DNA of 64,000 nt from assembly GCA_902776975.1 (NCBI GenBank), contig CACYSI010000003.1:28915-92914 (forward strand), in the 5' to 3' direction. The position numbers were made by a program, and so were the translations under genes. Positions 18,193 to 26,544 of this stretch are shown here, one piece after another. The notes under the pieces are model-generated. The model worked only from the letters and a program-made list of their open reading frames with translations, did no database searches and had not been told where the DNA came from. How positions within the stretch are numbered: position 1 is the stretch's first letter; every line of letters starts with the position of its first letter. The stretch comes from an uncultured Ruminococcus sp. (GTDB taxonomy: Bacteria > Bacillota > Clostridia > Oscillospirales > Acutalibacteraceae).

Positions 18193-18444
18193 TTGGTAGT
18201 TAGTAGTTTGAGGTGCTGTCCAAATCTTCGATTTGGCATACAGCACCCATGCAAGGCTCTCCCGAGAAGCGGATCGCCTATAATGCGAACGCTGATCGGC
18301 TGAGAGCTACTGCGGGTAGTTAGTAGTTGGTGGTTTGAGGTGCTGTCCAAATCTTCGATTTGGCAAACAGCACCCATGCAAGGCTCTCCCGAGAAGCGGA
18401 GCATCTATAGTGCGAACGCTGATCGGCTGAGAGCTACTGCGGGT
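18191..18444 (+). repeat. Tandem 127-bp repeat (family C), two copies
   Basis: Two near-identical units with a period of exactly 127 bp (the string AGGTGCTGTCC starts at 18211 and 18338). Each unit starts with heptad-like DNA (TAGTTGGTAGTTAG) and contains a long hairpin: GGTGCTGT..CCAAATC, loop TTC, GATTTGG..ACAGCACC. GCTCTC and GAGAGC close a second structured part. A diverged relative lies at 26405-26510. It fills the gap between thrS and the VanY-like gene. Confidence 0.85.
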
Positions 18445-18461
18445 AATTGGTGGTTGTATAA

Positions 18462-19259
18462 TTGAGCAGAAATCTCAGAAACCTTAAACCTAAGAAAATC
18501 GAGCGAGGCGCTTTTGAAGAGCAAAAGAAGCGTGAGGAGAACAAGGCGGAGACTCAGCGAGCTCTGCTGTTCATCCTCCCGCTTATCATGCTCGCGGTTT
18601 TGGTTGTAGGTATCTTCTTCGGCTACAAGTTTTATCAGAGCACCGTCAGCGACCACGATCCCATAGCTCCCGGAGAGATCCGCGACTCTGCCGACTACGC
18701 TCAGAATCCGCTTTTTTACAGGGCGGTCAACTCCGCTCTGCCGCTTAAAGAGGATGTAAAGCCCGAGACAGTCGAGTCATGCGGCATAGAGATCGCGCCC
18801 GAGGCTGCGAAGCCGCTCGAAAAGCTCGTATCTGACGGCGCTGAGCATGGCTATGAGTTCTTGGTACAAGAGGGCTATATTTCTTTTGAAGAACAAAAAG
18901 AAAAATACGCTAAAGCGGTTAAGGACTATCGCAAGAAGAACGAATCGAGCCTCGTCATGGCTGAGGCTAAGATCAAGCGCACTCTGCCTCCGGCGGGGGA
19001 GAGCGAGCAGCAGACGGGGCTTCTGGTGTATCTCACCGTCAGGACTGACGGCACCTTCGCCGAGACCCCCGCTTACTCGTGGCTCGTGCGCAACTGTGTG
19101 GACTACGGCTTCATCCTGCGATATCCCGAAAAGGAGAATGTCGGCGGCTACGCGTATTCTTCCCACTTGTTCCGCTTTGTCGGAGTCGAAAACGCCTACA
19201 AGATGCGCGCGCTCGACATGAACTTTGACGAGTATCTGGCTTATCTCGCGGCTCAGTAG
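18462..19259 (+). CDS. VanY-like (M15B) membrane protein lacking catalytic and zinc residues
   Basis: Protein of 265 aa with a charged cytoplasmic N-terminus, one transmembrane helix (about residues 34-55) and an extracytoplasmic domain related to D,D-carboxypeptidase VanY. Family landmarks are visible: EGYISFEEQ (usual SGYRSxxxQ), SEQQTGLLVY (usual SEHQTGLAxD), SWLVRNCVDYGFILRYP, and GYAYSSHLFRFVG (usual GxxYEPWHYRYVG). Zinc/catalytic positions are changed: H183Q, D190Y, E233S and H236L relative to the family pattern. It is therefore unlikely to be an active zinc peptidase. The only plausible start is TTG 18462, just beyond the family C repeat; GGTGG there may serve as a weak ribosome site. 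Confidence 0.75.
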   Translation: MSRNLRNLKPKKIERGAFEEQKKREENKAETQRALLFILPLIMLAVLVVGIFFGYKFYQSTVSDHDPIAPGEIRDSADYAQNPLFYRAVNSALPLKEDVKPETVESCGIEIAPEAAKPLEKLVSDGAEHGYEFLVQEGYISFEEQKEKYAKAVKDYRKKNESSLVMAEAKIKRTLPPAGESEQQTGLLVYLTVRTDGTFAETPAYSWLVRNCVDYGFILRYPEKENVGGYAYSSHLFRFVGVENAYKMRALDMNFDEYLAYLAAQ

Positions 19260-19327
19260 CGCATTAATAAACAGTCATTACAGAGGCTCCGACGTGAGCC
19301 TCATCATATATACAGAGAGTGAAAACT

Positions 19328-21445
19328 ATGGTAAAAGCTAAAGCTGATAACCTGAAAAAACGCGGCGAGTTCTTTTCGGACGAATACCGCCGTCAGCATA
19401 TCCTGTTTGCCGCGCTTATGCTCGGCGGTATGATATTCGCGATATGGAAGACCTTTTACGGCAGTCCCAGTCTTGACGAGTCGTTCTATCTGACGATACC
19501 TCACCGTTACTCTATGGGCGACGTGCCCTTTGCCGACGAGTGGCATCTTTCGGCTATGACGGGCTTTCTACAGCTGCCTTTCGTATGGATATATACACAT
19601 ATCTTCGGCACTGAGGGCATCATCCTCGCGTCGAGGATATTCTACGTTTTCATCCACGCCGCGACCACGGTGGTCATCTATACCCGCGTATATAAAAAGG
19701 GTATACTGAGCATAGCCGCGTGTTTGCTACTGTTCATCTTCGCGCCCTATAACATCATGCAGCTGTGCTACAACTCGATGGGCATCGACCTTATCGTTTT
19801 ATCGGGCATACTGCTCGCTACGGCGAACTACCGCAGCTCAAAGGCTCAGCTGATTATCTCAGGCGTCTGCCTCGCGGGAGCAGTGCTGTGCTGTCCGTAT
19901 TTTGCCTCGGCATACGCGATCTATGCCGTCTGTGTGCTTGCCCGTGCGCTTATCAAGAAGTTCTCTAAGCGCGAGCATGATTGGATAGTGATGAGCGAGA
20001 TGTTCTCCGGCAGGAGCTTTTTGTTCCTGACTATTGGCGTATTTGCGCTGTCGTTAGTTTTCATCATCTTCCTGTTCACACGCATGAGCTTGTCTAAGCT
20101 CTTTGAGAGCATACCGTATATGCTCAGCGATCCCGAGCATCAGAGCGTGAGCCTGTGGAACAAGCTGATGTCATACAATAATAATTTCGCGAATTTTGAC
20201 GCCTTTCTCAAGGCTTCGCCAAAGGGTCTGCCCCCGATGCGGATACCCTTCATCGTTTATCTCGTGTGCTTTGTCGCCGTGCTCATAGAGCGCAGCCTAA
20301 AGAACGGCAAGCGCAGAGTCGTCGAGCTCATCTTTGTTGTACTCACGGCTGTCACCGCTATGTACTCGGCTATACTCGTCGTCTTGCTGCTGACAGAGCC
20401 GCAGATGTACGGCGGTATCGGTACTAAGGTGCTCATAGCTCCGCTCATACCCATAGCCTTGGCGGCGTACGCGTTGAGCGAGAACAGACCTAAGGGGATG
20501 TTCGCGGCGATATTCATCCCGGCTTTGACCATACACGACGGATTCATTTATATAGCCTATGCTTATTATGTCATGCTGTTCGTGCTTATCCTCGACAAAA
20601 AGAGGATGCAGCACCGTCAGTTCTATCTCGCTGTTACTGCGGCTGTATCAATAGCCACCCTCATCCTGCTTGTACCCGACCTCGGCAATATGCTGATGTT
20701 CCCGCTGTTCTTTATCGGTCTGACCTCTTATATCCTGTGTGAAAAGAAGGATCGGGAGCTGTACGCGGCGGTATTTCTGCCCGGCATCCTGTATACCTTC
20801 TGCATACATATGGGTTCTAATCAGGTGTTCAATGTTATCTCAATGGCGTTCACGGTGGTCAACGTCGCGAGCTGTCTGTTCCTCGCTCAGCTCATATCCG
20901 AGCTCAGCGCAGGCGCGGATAAGCAGAGCTTCGCTGTTTGGACCAGACGCACAGCCGCCGTACTCGCTGTATTGGCAGTAGTATTCCAGCTCGGACTCGA
21001 GGTGTATTCTAAGGCTACCGAGGTCTTTCTCGACAGCAAGCCGCCTGAGCTGACCGCTCAGATACCGAGCGGTCCCGCTAAGGGCATCAAGGCGTCACCC
21101 GGCAGCGCCTCGTATCAGACATGGCTGCTCAAAAGCGTAGAGCCTTACAGTACAGAGGAGCCGGGCAATATCCTGTTCATGACCACGAGCACCGTTCAGT
21201 ATCTCGCGGTCGGCAACGGTAAGTTCCCCTACGGCACTTACTCGGCGTGGCTTTCGGGCGAGAACAATACTTCATTCGACAGGCTTAAGAGCTACTTTAA
21301 ACTCAATCCCGAAAAGACGCCGAAATATATTTACCTGCCCAAGAGCTCCGGCTGGGACAAGAACTATATCCTGCCGCAGCTCAGGGGTATGGGCTACAGC
21401 GTAGAGGAGACCGACTCGGCTTATATGCTGAAAAAGCTCGGATGA
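19328..21445 (+). CDS. Large multi-TM protein, possible membrane glycosyltransferase
   Basis: Membrane protein of 705 aa with about a dozen hydrophobic helices, a short cytoplasmic lead and a C-terminal extracytoplasmic domain of ~170 residues. The loop after the first helix reads SLDESFYLTIPHRYSMGDVPFADEWH, resembling the acidic first-loop motif of PMT/ArnT-type (GT-C) glycosyltransferases, which use lipid-linked sugar donors. That is a resemblance only; I do not recognise a named family. A GTG at 19319 is an alternative start. An imperfect terminator-like stem GAGGCTC/GAGCCTC (19283-19302) precedes it. Confidence 0.6.
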   Translation: MVKAKADNLKKRGEFFSDEYRRQHILFAALMLGGMIFAIWKTFYGSPSLDESFYLTIPHRYSMGDVPFADEWHLSAMTGFLQLPFVWIYTHIFGTEGIILASRIFYVFIHAATTVVIYTRVYKKGILSIAACLLLFIFAPYNIMQLCYNSMGIDLIVLSGILLATANYRSSKAQLIISGVCLAGAVLCCPYFASAYAIYAVCVLARALIKKFSKREHDWIVMSEMFSGRSFLFLTIGVFALSLVFIIFLFTRMSLSKLFESIPYMLSDPEHQSVSLWNKLMSYNNNFANFDAFLKASPKGLPPMRIPFIVYLVCFVAVLIERSLKNGKRRVVELIFVVLTAVTAMYSAILVVLLLTEPQMYGGIGTKVLIAPLIPIALAAYALSENRPKGMFAAIFIPALTIHDGFIYIAYAYYVMLFVLILDKKRMQHRQFYLAVTAAVSIATLILLVPDLGNMLMFPLFFIGLTSYILCEKKDRELYAAVFLPGILYTFCIHMGSNQVFNVISMAFTVVNVASCLFLAQLISELSAGADKQSFAVWTRRTAAVLAVLAVVFQLGLEVYSKATEVFLDSKPPELTAQIPSGPAKGIKASPGSASYQTWLLKSVEPYSTEEPGNILFMTTSTVQYLAVGNGKFPYGTYSAWLSGENNTSFDRLKSYFKLNPEKTPKYIYLPKSSGWDKNYILPQLRGMGYSVEETDSAYMLKKLG

Positions 21446-21500
21446 TCTCTGTGTTTCGGCAGAATATCGGCGTATTGTTTGAAAAAAATATAAAAAAGGC

Positions 21501-21529
21501 TTGCAATTTGCAAATTGATATAGTATAAT
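21501..21529 (+). promoter_or_regulatory. Sigma-A promoter of rpmE
   Basis: TTGCAA (21501-21506) and TATAAT (21524-21529) with a 17-bp spacer, 43 bp before the rpmE start. Confidence 0.8.
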
Positions 21530-21572
21530 AAATTCTGTTATTCCACGGCTATGTATGAAAGAGGTGAACGAA

Positions 21573-21776
21573 ATGCAGGAAAAGATCCATCCTAACTACG
21601 GTCCTACTACTATTACCTGCGCTTGCGGCAACGTTATAGAGACAGGTTCCACAAAGAAGGATATCCGTGTTGAAATTTGCTCCAAGTGCCATCCTTTCTT
21701 TACCGGTAAGCAGAAGCTTGTTGATACAGGCGGCCGTGTAGACCGTTTCAAAAAGCGCTTTGGTATGGAGAAATAA
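21573..21776 (+). CDS. rpmE: Ribosomal protein L31 (zinc-binding type)
   Basis: Large-subunit ribosomal protein of 67 aa. It begins [20 protein letters not shown] and keeps the cysteines of the zinc-binding (C+) form: CAC near residue 16 and [13 protein letters not shown]. The ATG at 21573 follows AGAGGTGA; an in-frame ATG 6 codons earlier has no ribosome site. It is transcribed alone between its own promoter and a strong terminator. Confidence 0.96.
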   Translation: MQEKIHPNYGPTTITCACGNVIETGSTKKDIRVEICSKCHPFFTGKQKLVDTGGRVDRFKKRFGMEK

Positions 21777-21786
21777 TGACGAACTT

Positions 21787-21814
21787 AAGGCGGTACATCG
21801 GTACCGCCTTATTA
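21787..21814 (+). terminator. Terminator after rpmE
   Basis: A perfect 10-bp stem AAGGCGGTAC/GTACCGCCTT with an ATCG loop, followed by ATTAATT. Confidence 0.8.
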
Positions 21815-21839
21815 ATTGCTTAGGGTGATCATACAGACT

Positions 21840-22478
21840 ATGGACACTTATAAAACCGTAAGAGGATTTGCCTTTGACGAGCTTACAGAAAAGCGTTCGC
21901 GCTTCATCGGCTACTGTAAGCCCGTATCTACTCAGGATGAGGCGATAGCATTTATCAATGAAATAAAAAGCAAGCACTGGGACGCGAGACATAACGTGTA
22001 CGCCTATGTCATCCGCGGCGAGGGCGTGTCGCGCTACAGCGATGACAACGAGCCTCAGGGCACCGCGGGCATACCTGTGCTGGACGCTATCCGCAAGCGC
22101 GGTATCACCGACTGCGTAGTGGTGGTCACGCGTTACTTCGGCGGGGTGCTGCTCGGCGCGGGCGGCTTGGTGCGCGCGTATTCGGCGGCGGCTAAGCTCG
22201 CTGTCGACGCGGCGCGGGAGCGCGAGATGGTCATGTGCTCGGTGTGTACGCTCAGATGCTCGTATACCATGTACGGTAAGATACCCTCGCTTGTAGCGGG
22301 CTTTGACGGCAGTATCGACGACTCTGATTTCGCCGACGATGTAAATATCACCTTCCATCTGCCTGAGGACAACCTCGAGGCGTTCAACAAGGCTCTCAGC
22401 GAAGAGTCCTCGGGAAAATACGCCGCTTTGGAGACAGATAAAAAATTTTTTGATAAAAATATGAAAAATAAAGGGTAA
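21840..22478 (+). CDS. yigZ: YigZ/IMPACT family protein (UPF0029)
   Basis: Cytoplasmic protein of 212 aa in the YigZ/IMPACT family. The N-terminal domain has KRSRFIGYCKPV, ARHNVYAYVIRG, YSDDNEPQGTAGIPVLDAI and VVVTRYFGGVLLGAGGLVRAY, the family hallmark. The C-terminal ~75 residues match the DUF1949-type ferredoxin-like domain. Start ATG 21840 follows AGGGTGAT. Bacterial YigZ has no settled biochemical role; the eukaryotic relative affects translation control. Confidence 0.92.
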   Translation: MDTYKTVRGFAFDELTEKRSRFIGYCKPVSTQDEAIAFINEIKSKHWDARHNVYAYVIRGEGVSRYSDDNEPQGTAGIPVLDAIRKRGITDCVVVVTRYFGGVLLGAGGLVRAYSAAAKLAVDAAREREMVMCSVCTLRCSYTMYGKIPSLVAGFDGSIDDSDFADDVNITFHLPEDNLEAFNKALSEESSGKYAALETDKKFFDKNMKNKG

Positions 22479-22589
22479 ATTTGAGATTTGGCGTAAATAA
22501 TAATTGTAAGGCTTGTGAATAAATCATCTTATACTCTTTTTAGCTTTTATTCGGCTTAAAGAGTATGAGCGGATCGAAAGAGAGAAGAT

Positions 22590-24359
22590 ATGGCAAGATT
22601 ATCGAATGATTTTTTGAGTGAAATCAAATACCGCAACGACCTCGTCGAGCTTGCGTCATCCTATATGCAGCTCAAGCGCAGAGGCAGAAACCTCGTCGGG
22701 CTTTGTCCGTTCCACGGCGAGAAGACACCTTCCTTCAACATTTATACCGAGAACGGCTCTTTTTATTGCTTCGGCTGCGGAGTCGGCGGAGATATCATCA
22801 CCTTTGTGATGAAGATCGAGAACCTCGACTACATGGAAGCGGTCAAGTTCCTCGCTCAGAGGGCGGGTATGTCTATGCCCGAGGATGATTATGACGATTC
22901 GCTGGGCAGGCTGAGGACACGCATTTATGAGGCTAACCGTGAGGCTGCGCGCTTCTTTTACTCTAAGCTCATGTCCAAGGAGGGCGCCGACGGCTTAGGG
23001 TATCTGCGGGGCAGAGGGCTTGCCGACAGTACCATCAGGCATTTCGGGCTGGGATTTGCTCCCGATGAGCGCTTTGCCTTAGGCGATCATCTGCGCTCAA
23101 AGGGCTTTACCGAGGCTGAGATGACAGCCGCTAATCTGGTGTTCAAGTCCAAGTCAGGCAGGGGAGTGCTCGACAGGTTTTATAACCGCGTGATGTTCCC
23201 GATCATCGACGTACGGGGCAACGTGATAGCCTTCGGCGGACGTATCATGACCGATCAAAAGCCAAAGTACCTCAACACCTCGGATACTCTTGTATTCAAC
23301 AAGAGCCAAAACCTGTTTTCGCTCAACAACGCTAAGAACTCCAAGTCCGATCAGCTCATACTGTGCGAGGGCTATATGGACGTCATCTCGCTCAACCAGG
23401 CGGGCTTTACCAACGCGGTAGCTACCTTGGGTACGGCTTTGACTGCCGAGCAGGCGTCTCTGATGAAGCGGTACTGCAAGGAGGTCATCCTTTGCTACGA
23501 CGCCGACGAGGCGGGGCAGAAGGCGACCGCGAGAGCCATAGATATCCTGCGCAGGGTCGGGCTGACCGTCAAGGTCATCGCCATACCCGACGGCAAGGAT
23601 CCCGATGAGTTCATACGCCGCCACGGAGACAAGGGACACGCGGCATTTCAGAATGTTCTGGATAACAGCGGCAACGATATGGATTTCAGACTGTTCAAGC
23701 TCAGGGCGCTGTACGACTTCAACACCCCACAGGGCAAGCTCGATTATCTTAACGACGCCGTAAAGCTGATCTGTGAGCTGGACAACCCCATGGAGCGCGA
23801 TATATATGCGTCGCGACTCTCGGATGATACCGACGTAGCCAAGCCTACTATCATGGAGCAGATCTCGCGCGGTATACGCCGCAATAACTATAAACGCCGC
23901 AAGACCGAGTTCTCTCAGATACAAAAGAACATCTCGGCGCGCGACGACAGGGTCAATCCCCAGCACGCGGATAATCTGCGTGCCGCTTCGGCTGAGGAGA
24001 ATCTGCTCGCTTATCTCATCAACAACCCCGATAAGCTCACATATATCCACGAGCGGCTCAGTCCCGACGATTTTCTGACGGACTTCAACCGTAAGCTGTA
24101 CATATATTTTTCGGATAAAATACTCAACAACACCGATCCTCTGATCTCTGTATCGGCGGATTTCAGCGAGGACGAGAGGTCTAAGATATTCAGGCTTGCC
24201 AACTCATATCCCGATATGCCGCATACCGTCCAGGCTCTGGACGAGTTCATCGGTATAATAAAGGAAGAGAAGTCCAAGCCCACAGACAGCGAGATACGCA
24301 ACAGCACTCAGGACGAGTTTGCCTCGCTGTTCTCAAAGCTGAAGGACTCAAGACAGTAG
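22590..24359 (+). CDS. dnaG: DNA primase
   Basis: Replicative primase (589 aa) making RNA primers and interacting with DnaB helicase. The N-terminal zinc domain has CPFHGEKTPSF near residue 39 and CFGCGVGGD. The RNA-polymerase core has FAPDERF and FYNRVMFPI, and the Toprim motif is LILCEGYMDVISL near residue 258 with later CYDADEAGQKA. The C-terminal ~140 residues form the helicase-binding part (SAEENLLAYLINNPD). It is followed by rpoD, the usual dnaG-rpoD macromolecular-synthesis order. A 9-bp inverted repeat (ATACTCTTT/AAAGAGTAT, 22531-22566) lies in the leader. Confidence 0.97.
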   Translation: MARLSNDFLSEIKYRNDLVELASSYMQLKRRGRNLVGLCPFHGEKTPSFNIYTENGSFYCFGCGVGGDIITFVMKIENLDYMEAVKFLAQRAGMSMPEDDYDDSLGRLRTRIYEANREAARFFYSKLMSKEGADGLGYLRGRGLADSTIRHFGLGFAPDERFALGDHLRSKGFTEAEMTAANLVFKSKSGRGVLDRFYNRVMFPIIDVRGNVIAFGGRIMTDQKPKYLNTSDTLVFNKSQNLFSLNNAKNSKSDQLILCEGYMDVISLNQAGFTNAVATLGTALTAEQASLMKRYCKEVILCYDADEAGQKATARAIDILRRVGLTVKVIAIPDGKDPDEFIRRHGDKGHAAFQNVLDNSGNDMDFRLFKLRALYDFNTPQGKLDYLNDAVKLICELDNPMERDIYASRLSDDTDVAKPTIMEQISRGIRRNNYKRRKTEFSQIQKNISARDDRVNPQHADNLRAASAEENLLAYLINNPDKLTYIHERLSPDDFLTDFNRKLYIYFSDKILNNTDPLISVSADFSEDERSKIFRLANSYPDMPHTVQALDEFIGIIKEEKSKPTDSEIRNSTQDEFASLFSKLKDSRQ

Positions 24360-24433
24360 CCGTCGGCGGCATTAAGCCGATATAACTATAGTTTACAATA
24401 ATCACATATATACGATTGAAAGGAATGATGCTT

Positions 24434-25543
24434 ATGTCAGCAGCAACCGATAAGAAGAGCCTACTCAAGGAGTTGACCGATCTCGCTAAGGCTAAGGGCA
24501 ATATCACCAACAAGGATATCCTCGACGCTATAGGCGAGATGGACATCGACCCCGAACAGCTCGAAAAGCTCTATGACTCGCTTGAGTCCTCGGGTATCGA
24601 GATCGTGGAGACAGACGTAGAGGAAGATCTCTCGCTGGAGGGTCTCAACATCGACGAGACCGTAAAGAGCGAGGACGGCACCGAGCATACATCGGTAGAG
24701 AGCACCGATAATATCTCTATCGACGATCCCGTCAAGGTGTATCTTAAAGAGATCGGACGCGTGCCGCTGCTCACTCCCGAGGAGGAGGTCGAGCTTGCCA
24801 TACGCATCAACGAGGGTGACAAGAGCGCCAAAAAGCGCCTTTCCGAGGCCAACCTGAGACTGGTCGTAAGTATCGCTAAGCGCTATCTCGGCAGAGGTAT
24901 GCACTTTCTCGACCTTATCCAGGAGGGCAACCTCGGTCTTATCAAGGCGGTCGAAAAGTTTGATTACACCAAGGGCTTCAAGTTCTCTACCTACGCTACA
25001 TGGTGGATCAGACAGGCTATAACGCGAGCTATAGCCGATCAGGCTCGTACCATACGCATCCCCGTGCATATGGTAGAGACTATCAACAAGGTCAAGAAGG
25101 TTTCTTCTCAGCTGCTGCATCAAAACGGCAGAGAGCCCTCGGCTGACGAGATCGCCGAAGAGCTCAATATGCCCGTAGACAAGGTGCGCGAGATCATGCG
25201 CGTAGCCCAGGAGCCCGTATCACTCGAGACTCCTATCGGCGAGGAGGAGGACAGCCACCTCGGTGACTTCATCCCCGACGACGACGCCCCCGCTCCTGCG
25301 GACGCCGCCTCACACACCATGCTCCGCGAGCAGCTCATGGAGGTGCTCGATACCCTGACCCCCAGAGAAGAGAAGGTACTGCGCCTGCGCTTCGGTCTGG
25401 AGGACGGACGCAGCCGTACCCTTGAGGAGGTAGGCAAGGAGTTCAACGTCACCCGTGAGCGTATCCGTCAGATAGAGGCTAAGGCGCTTCGAAAGCTCCG
25501 TCATCCCTCCCGCTCAAAGAAGCTCAAGGATTTTCTGGATTAA
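24434..25543 (+). CDS. rpoD: Primary sigma factor (sigma-A / RpoD)
   Basis: Housekeeping sigma factor of 369 aa, size typical of Gram-positive SigA. The N-terminal region 1.1 (about residues 1-85) is followed by region 1.2 ([20 protein letters not shown]), region 2.3/2.4 ([19 protein letters not shown]), region 3 ([13 protein letters not shown]) and the region 4.2 helix-turn-helix ([20 protein letters not shown]). The start at 24434 was chosen for AAAGGA with 9-nt spacing; ATGs just before overlap or abut that site. It lies 74 bp after dnaG. Confidence 0.97.
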   Translation: MSAATDKKSLLKELTDLAKAKGNITNKDILDAIGEMDIDPEQLEKLYDSLESSGIEIVETDVEEDLSLEGLNIDETVKSEDGTEHTSVESTDNISIDDPVKVYLKEIGRVPLLTPEEEVELAIRINEGDKSAKKRLSEANLRLVVSIAKRYLGRGMHFLDLIQEGNLGLIKAVEKFDYTKGFKFSTYATWWIRQAITRAIADQARTIRIPVHMVETINKVKKVSSQLLHQNGREPSADEIAEELNMPVDKVREIMRVAQEPVSLETPIGEEEDSHLGDFIPDDDAPAPADAASHTMLREQLMEVLDTLTPREEKVLRLRFGLEDGRSRTLEEVGKEFNVTRERIRQIEAKALRKLRHPSRSKKLKDFLD

Positions 25544-25546
25544 GCC

Positions 25547-25924
25547 ATGACGTATGAAGAGTGCGGCGCTATTCTTGACGAGATAGCCGACTCGCTGCCG
25601 ACAGAGCTGTACAGAGAGCTCAACGGCGGTATAGTGCTCGAGGACGGCTATCGCTACCACTGGTACGCGCAGAACAACGACCTTTACATACTCGGCGTGT
25701 ATATCCGCGATAATCTCGGCAGGTCTATCAAGATCTACTACGGCAGTATCGTCCGCGTATACCGCAACAAGACTCTCGATCAGTACCGAGAGATACTGCG
25801 CAGGATACTCGTGCATGAGGTCAGACACCACAACGAGTACCTCGCCGGCGCCGATGATCTCGAGTACTATGACGATGAGCAGATCAGCCGGTACCTCGAG
25901 TCAAAGGGCTATACAATAAAGTGA
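25547..25924 (+). CDS. Zincin-like putative metallopeptidase
   Basis: Small protein of 125 aa starting 4 nt after rpoD, so co-transcribed and probably translationally coupled. It carries HEVRHHNEYLAG (about residues 90-101), an HExxH zinc motif, followed by an acidic stretch (DDLEYYDDEQ), the pattern of the Zincin_1 family of short putative metallopeptidases. Substrate is unknown. The HExxH motif is clear, but protease activity has rarely been shown for such proteins. Confidence 0.7.
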   Translation: MTYEECGAILDEIADSLPTELYRELNGGIVLEDGYRYHWYAQNNDLYILGVYIRDNLGRSIKIYYGSIVRVYRNKTLDQYREILRRILVHEVRHHNEYLAGADDLEYYDDEQISRYLESKGYTIK

Positions 25925-25931
25925 TATACAT

Positions 25932-25957
25932 AACGCTCCCTTGCGGGGGCGTTTTTG
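25932..25957 (+). terminator. Terminator after the dnaG-rpoD operon
   Basis: AACGC(T)CCC pairs with GGG(G)GCGTT around TTGC, followed by TTTTTGG. Confidence 0.75.
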
Positions 25958-26107
25958 GTTTAGCAAGCGATAAAAAACAAATAATCCCAAAAATAAAAAA
26001 AGTAAAGCGGCGCGCCGCCAAAGTCCCGTTTATGGTCAATATAATGTTATATACTGAGATCACAGCAAAGATATACAATATTTAAGAAAGGCTTTGAGGT
26101 GATCATT

Positions 26108-26269
26108 ATGTTTGACGACGCACGTTTTTACAGCAAGCTCGCGGAGGATTCGCGAAGCTACGGTTATGTGAGCAGCTCCGATTGCTCTACGCGCTATACG
26201 TTCAAGCCGCAGGACAGCGACGACGACCTGCTCAGCGCTATGGATAGGGCAGATGAGTATCTCGTTTGA
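26108..26269 (+). CDS. Small hypothetical protein, 53 aa
   Basis: Open frame MFDDARFYSKLAEDSRS to ADEYLV with GAGGTGAT upstream at good spacing. The protein is acidic and Ser/Asp/Tyr-rich, with no signal peptide or TM helix. Codon use resembles the neighbours. I do not recognise it. It stands alone on this strand between a terminator and the argS downstream region. Confidence 0.5.
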   Translation: MFDDARFYSKLAEDSRSYGYVSSSDCSTRYTFKPQDSDDDLLSAMDRADEYLV

Positions 26270-26295
26270 TTCTGTATCGGAATAATAATACATAT

Positions 26296-26325
26296 AAAAA
26301 GCCGCCTCGGATATCCGAAGCGGCT
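26296..26325. terminator. Hairpin terminator, likely for argS readthrough on the minus strand
   Basis: GCCGCCTCGG and CCGAAGCGGC pair with one wobble around ATAT. The T run (TTTTTATATG) lies on the minus-strand side, so it best fits termination of leftward transcription. Confidence 0.6.
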
Positions 26326-26394
26326 TGAACTCTTTACAGCGAGTTTGGAAGAAGGACCGGCAGATGACGAGCTTTTCGGCATTCGTATTTATAA

Positions 26395-26540
26395 AAGACC
26401 GGGTGCGGGCTGAGGAATTGTCCAAATCTTTGATTTGGCTTACAATTCCCATGCAACAGCGCTCCGAGAATAAAGTGATCGGCTAAGCGCCACTGCTAAG
26501 CCCGCCGATAATTCCTCATTCCTAATTCCTCATTACTGAT
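26395..26540 (+). repeat. Composite of repeat families A and C
   Basis: A diverged family C core (GTCCAAATC, TTT, GATTTGGC hairpin; later CCATGCAA and GATCGGCT) is bounded by GTGCGGGC on the left and GCCCGCCGATAATTCC with heptad repeats (TCATTCC, TAATTCC) on the right, the right end of family A. It lies just downstream of the argS stop codon. Confidence 0.7.
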
Positions 26541-26544
26541 TGAT

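Noticed and set aside
17080-18246. A 388-codon open frame antisense to thrS
   Set aside because: It mirrors the thrS coding frame; the sense frame has clear synthetase motifs, while the antisense product has none and no ribosome site.
21549-22358. A 269-codon frame opposite rpmE and yigZ
   Set aside because: It spans two real genes and their terminator on the other strand.
23154-24050. A 298-codon antisense frame in dnaG
   Set aside because: Shadow of a strongly biased coding frame; no motif or start signal.
26060-26452. A 130-codon minus-strand frame downstream of argS
   Set aside because: It runs through a terminator hairpin, a repeat and the opposite-strand small gene, with no ribosome site.
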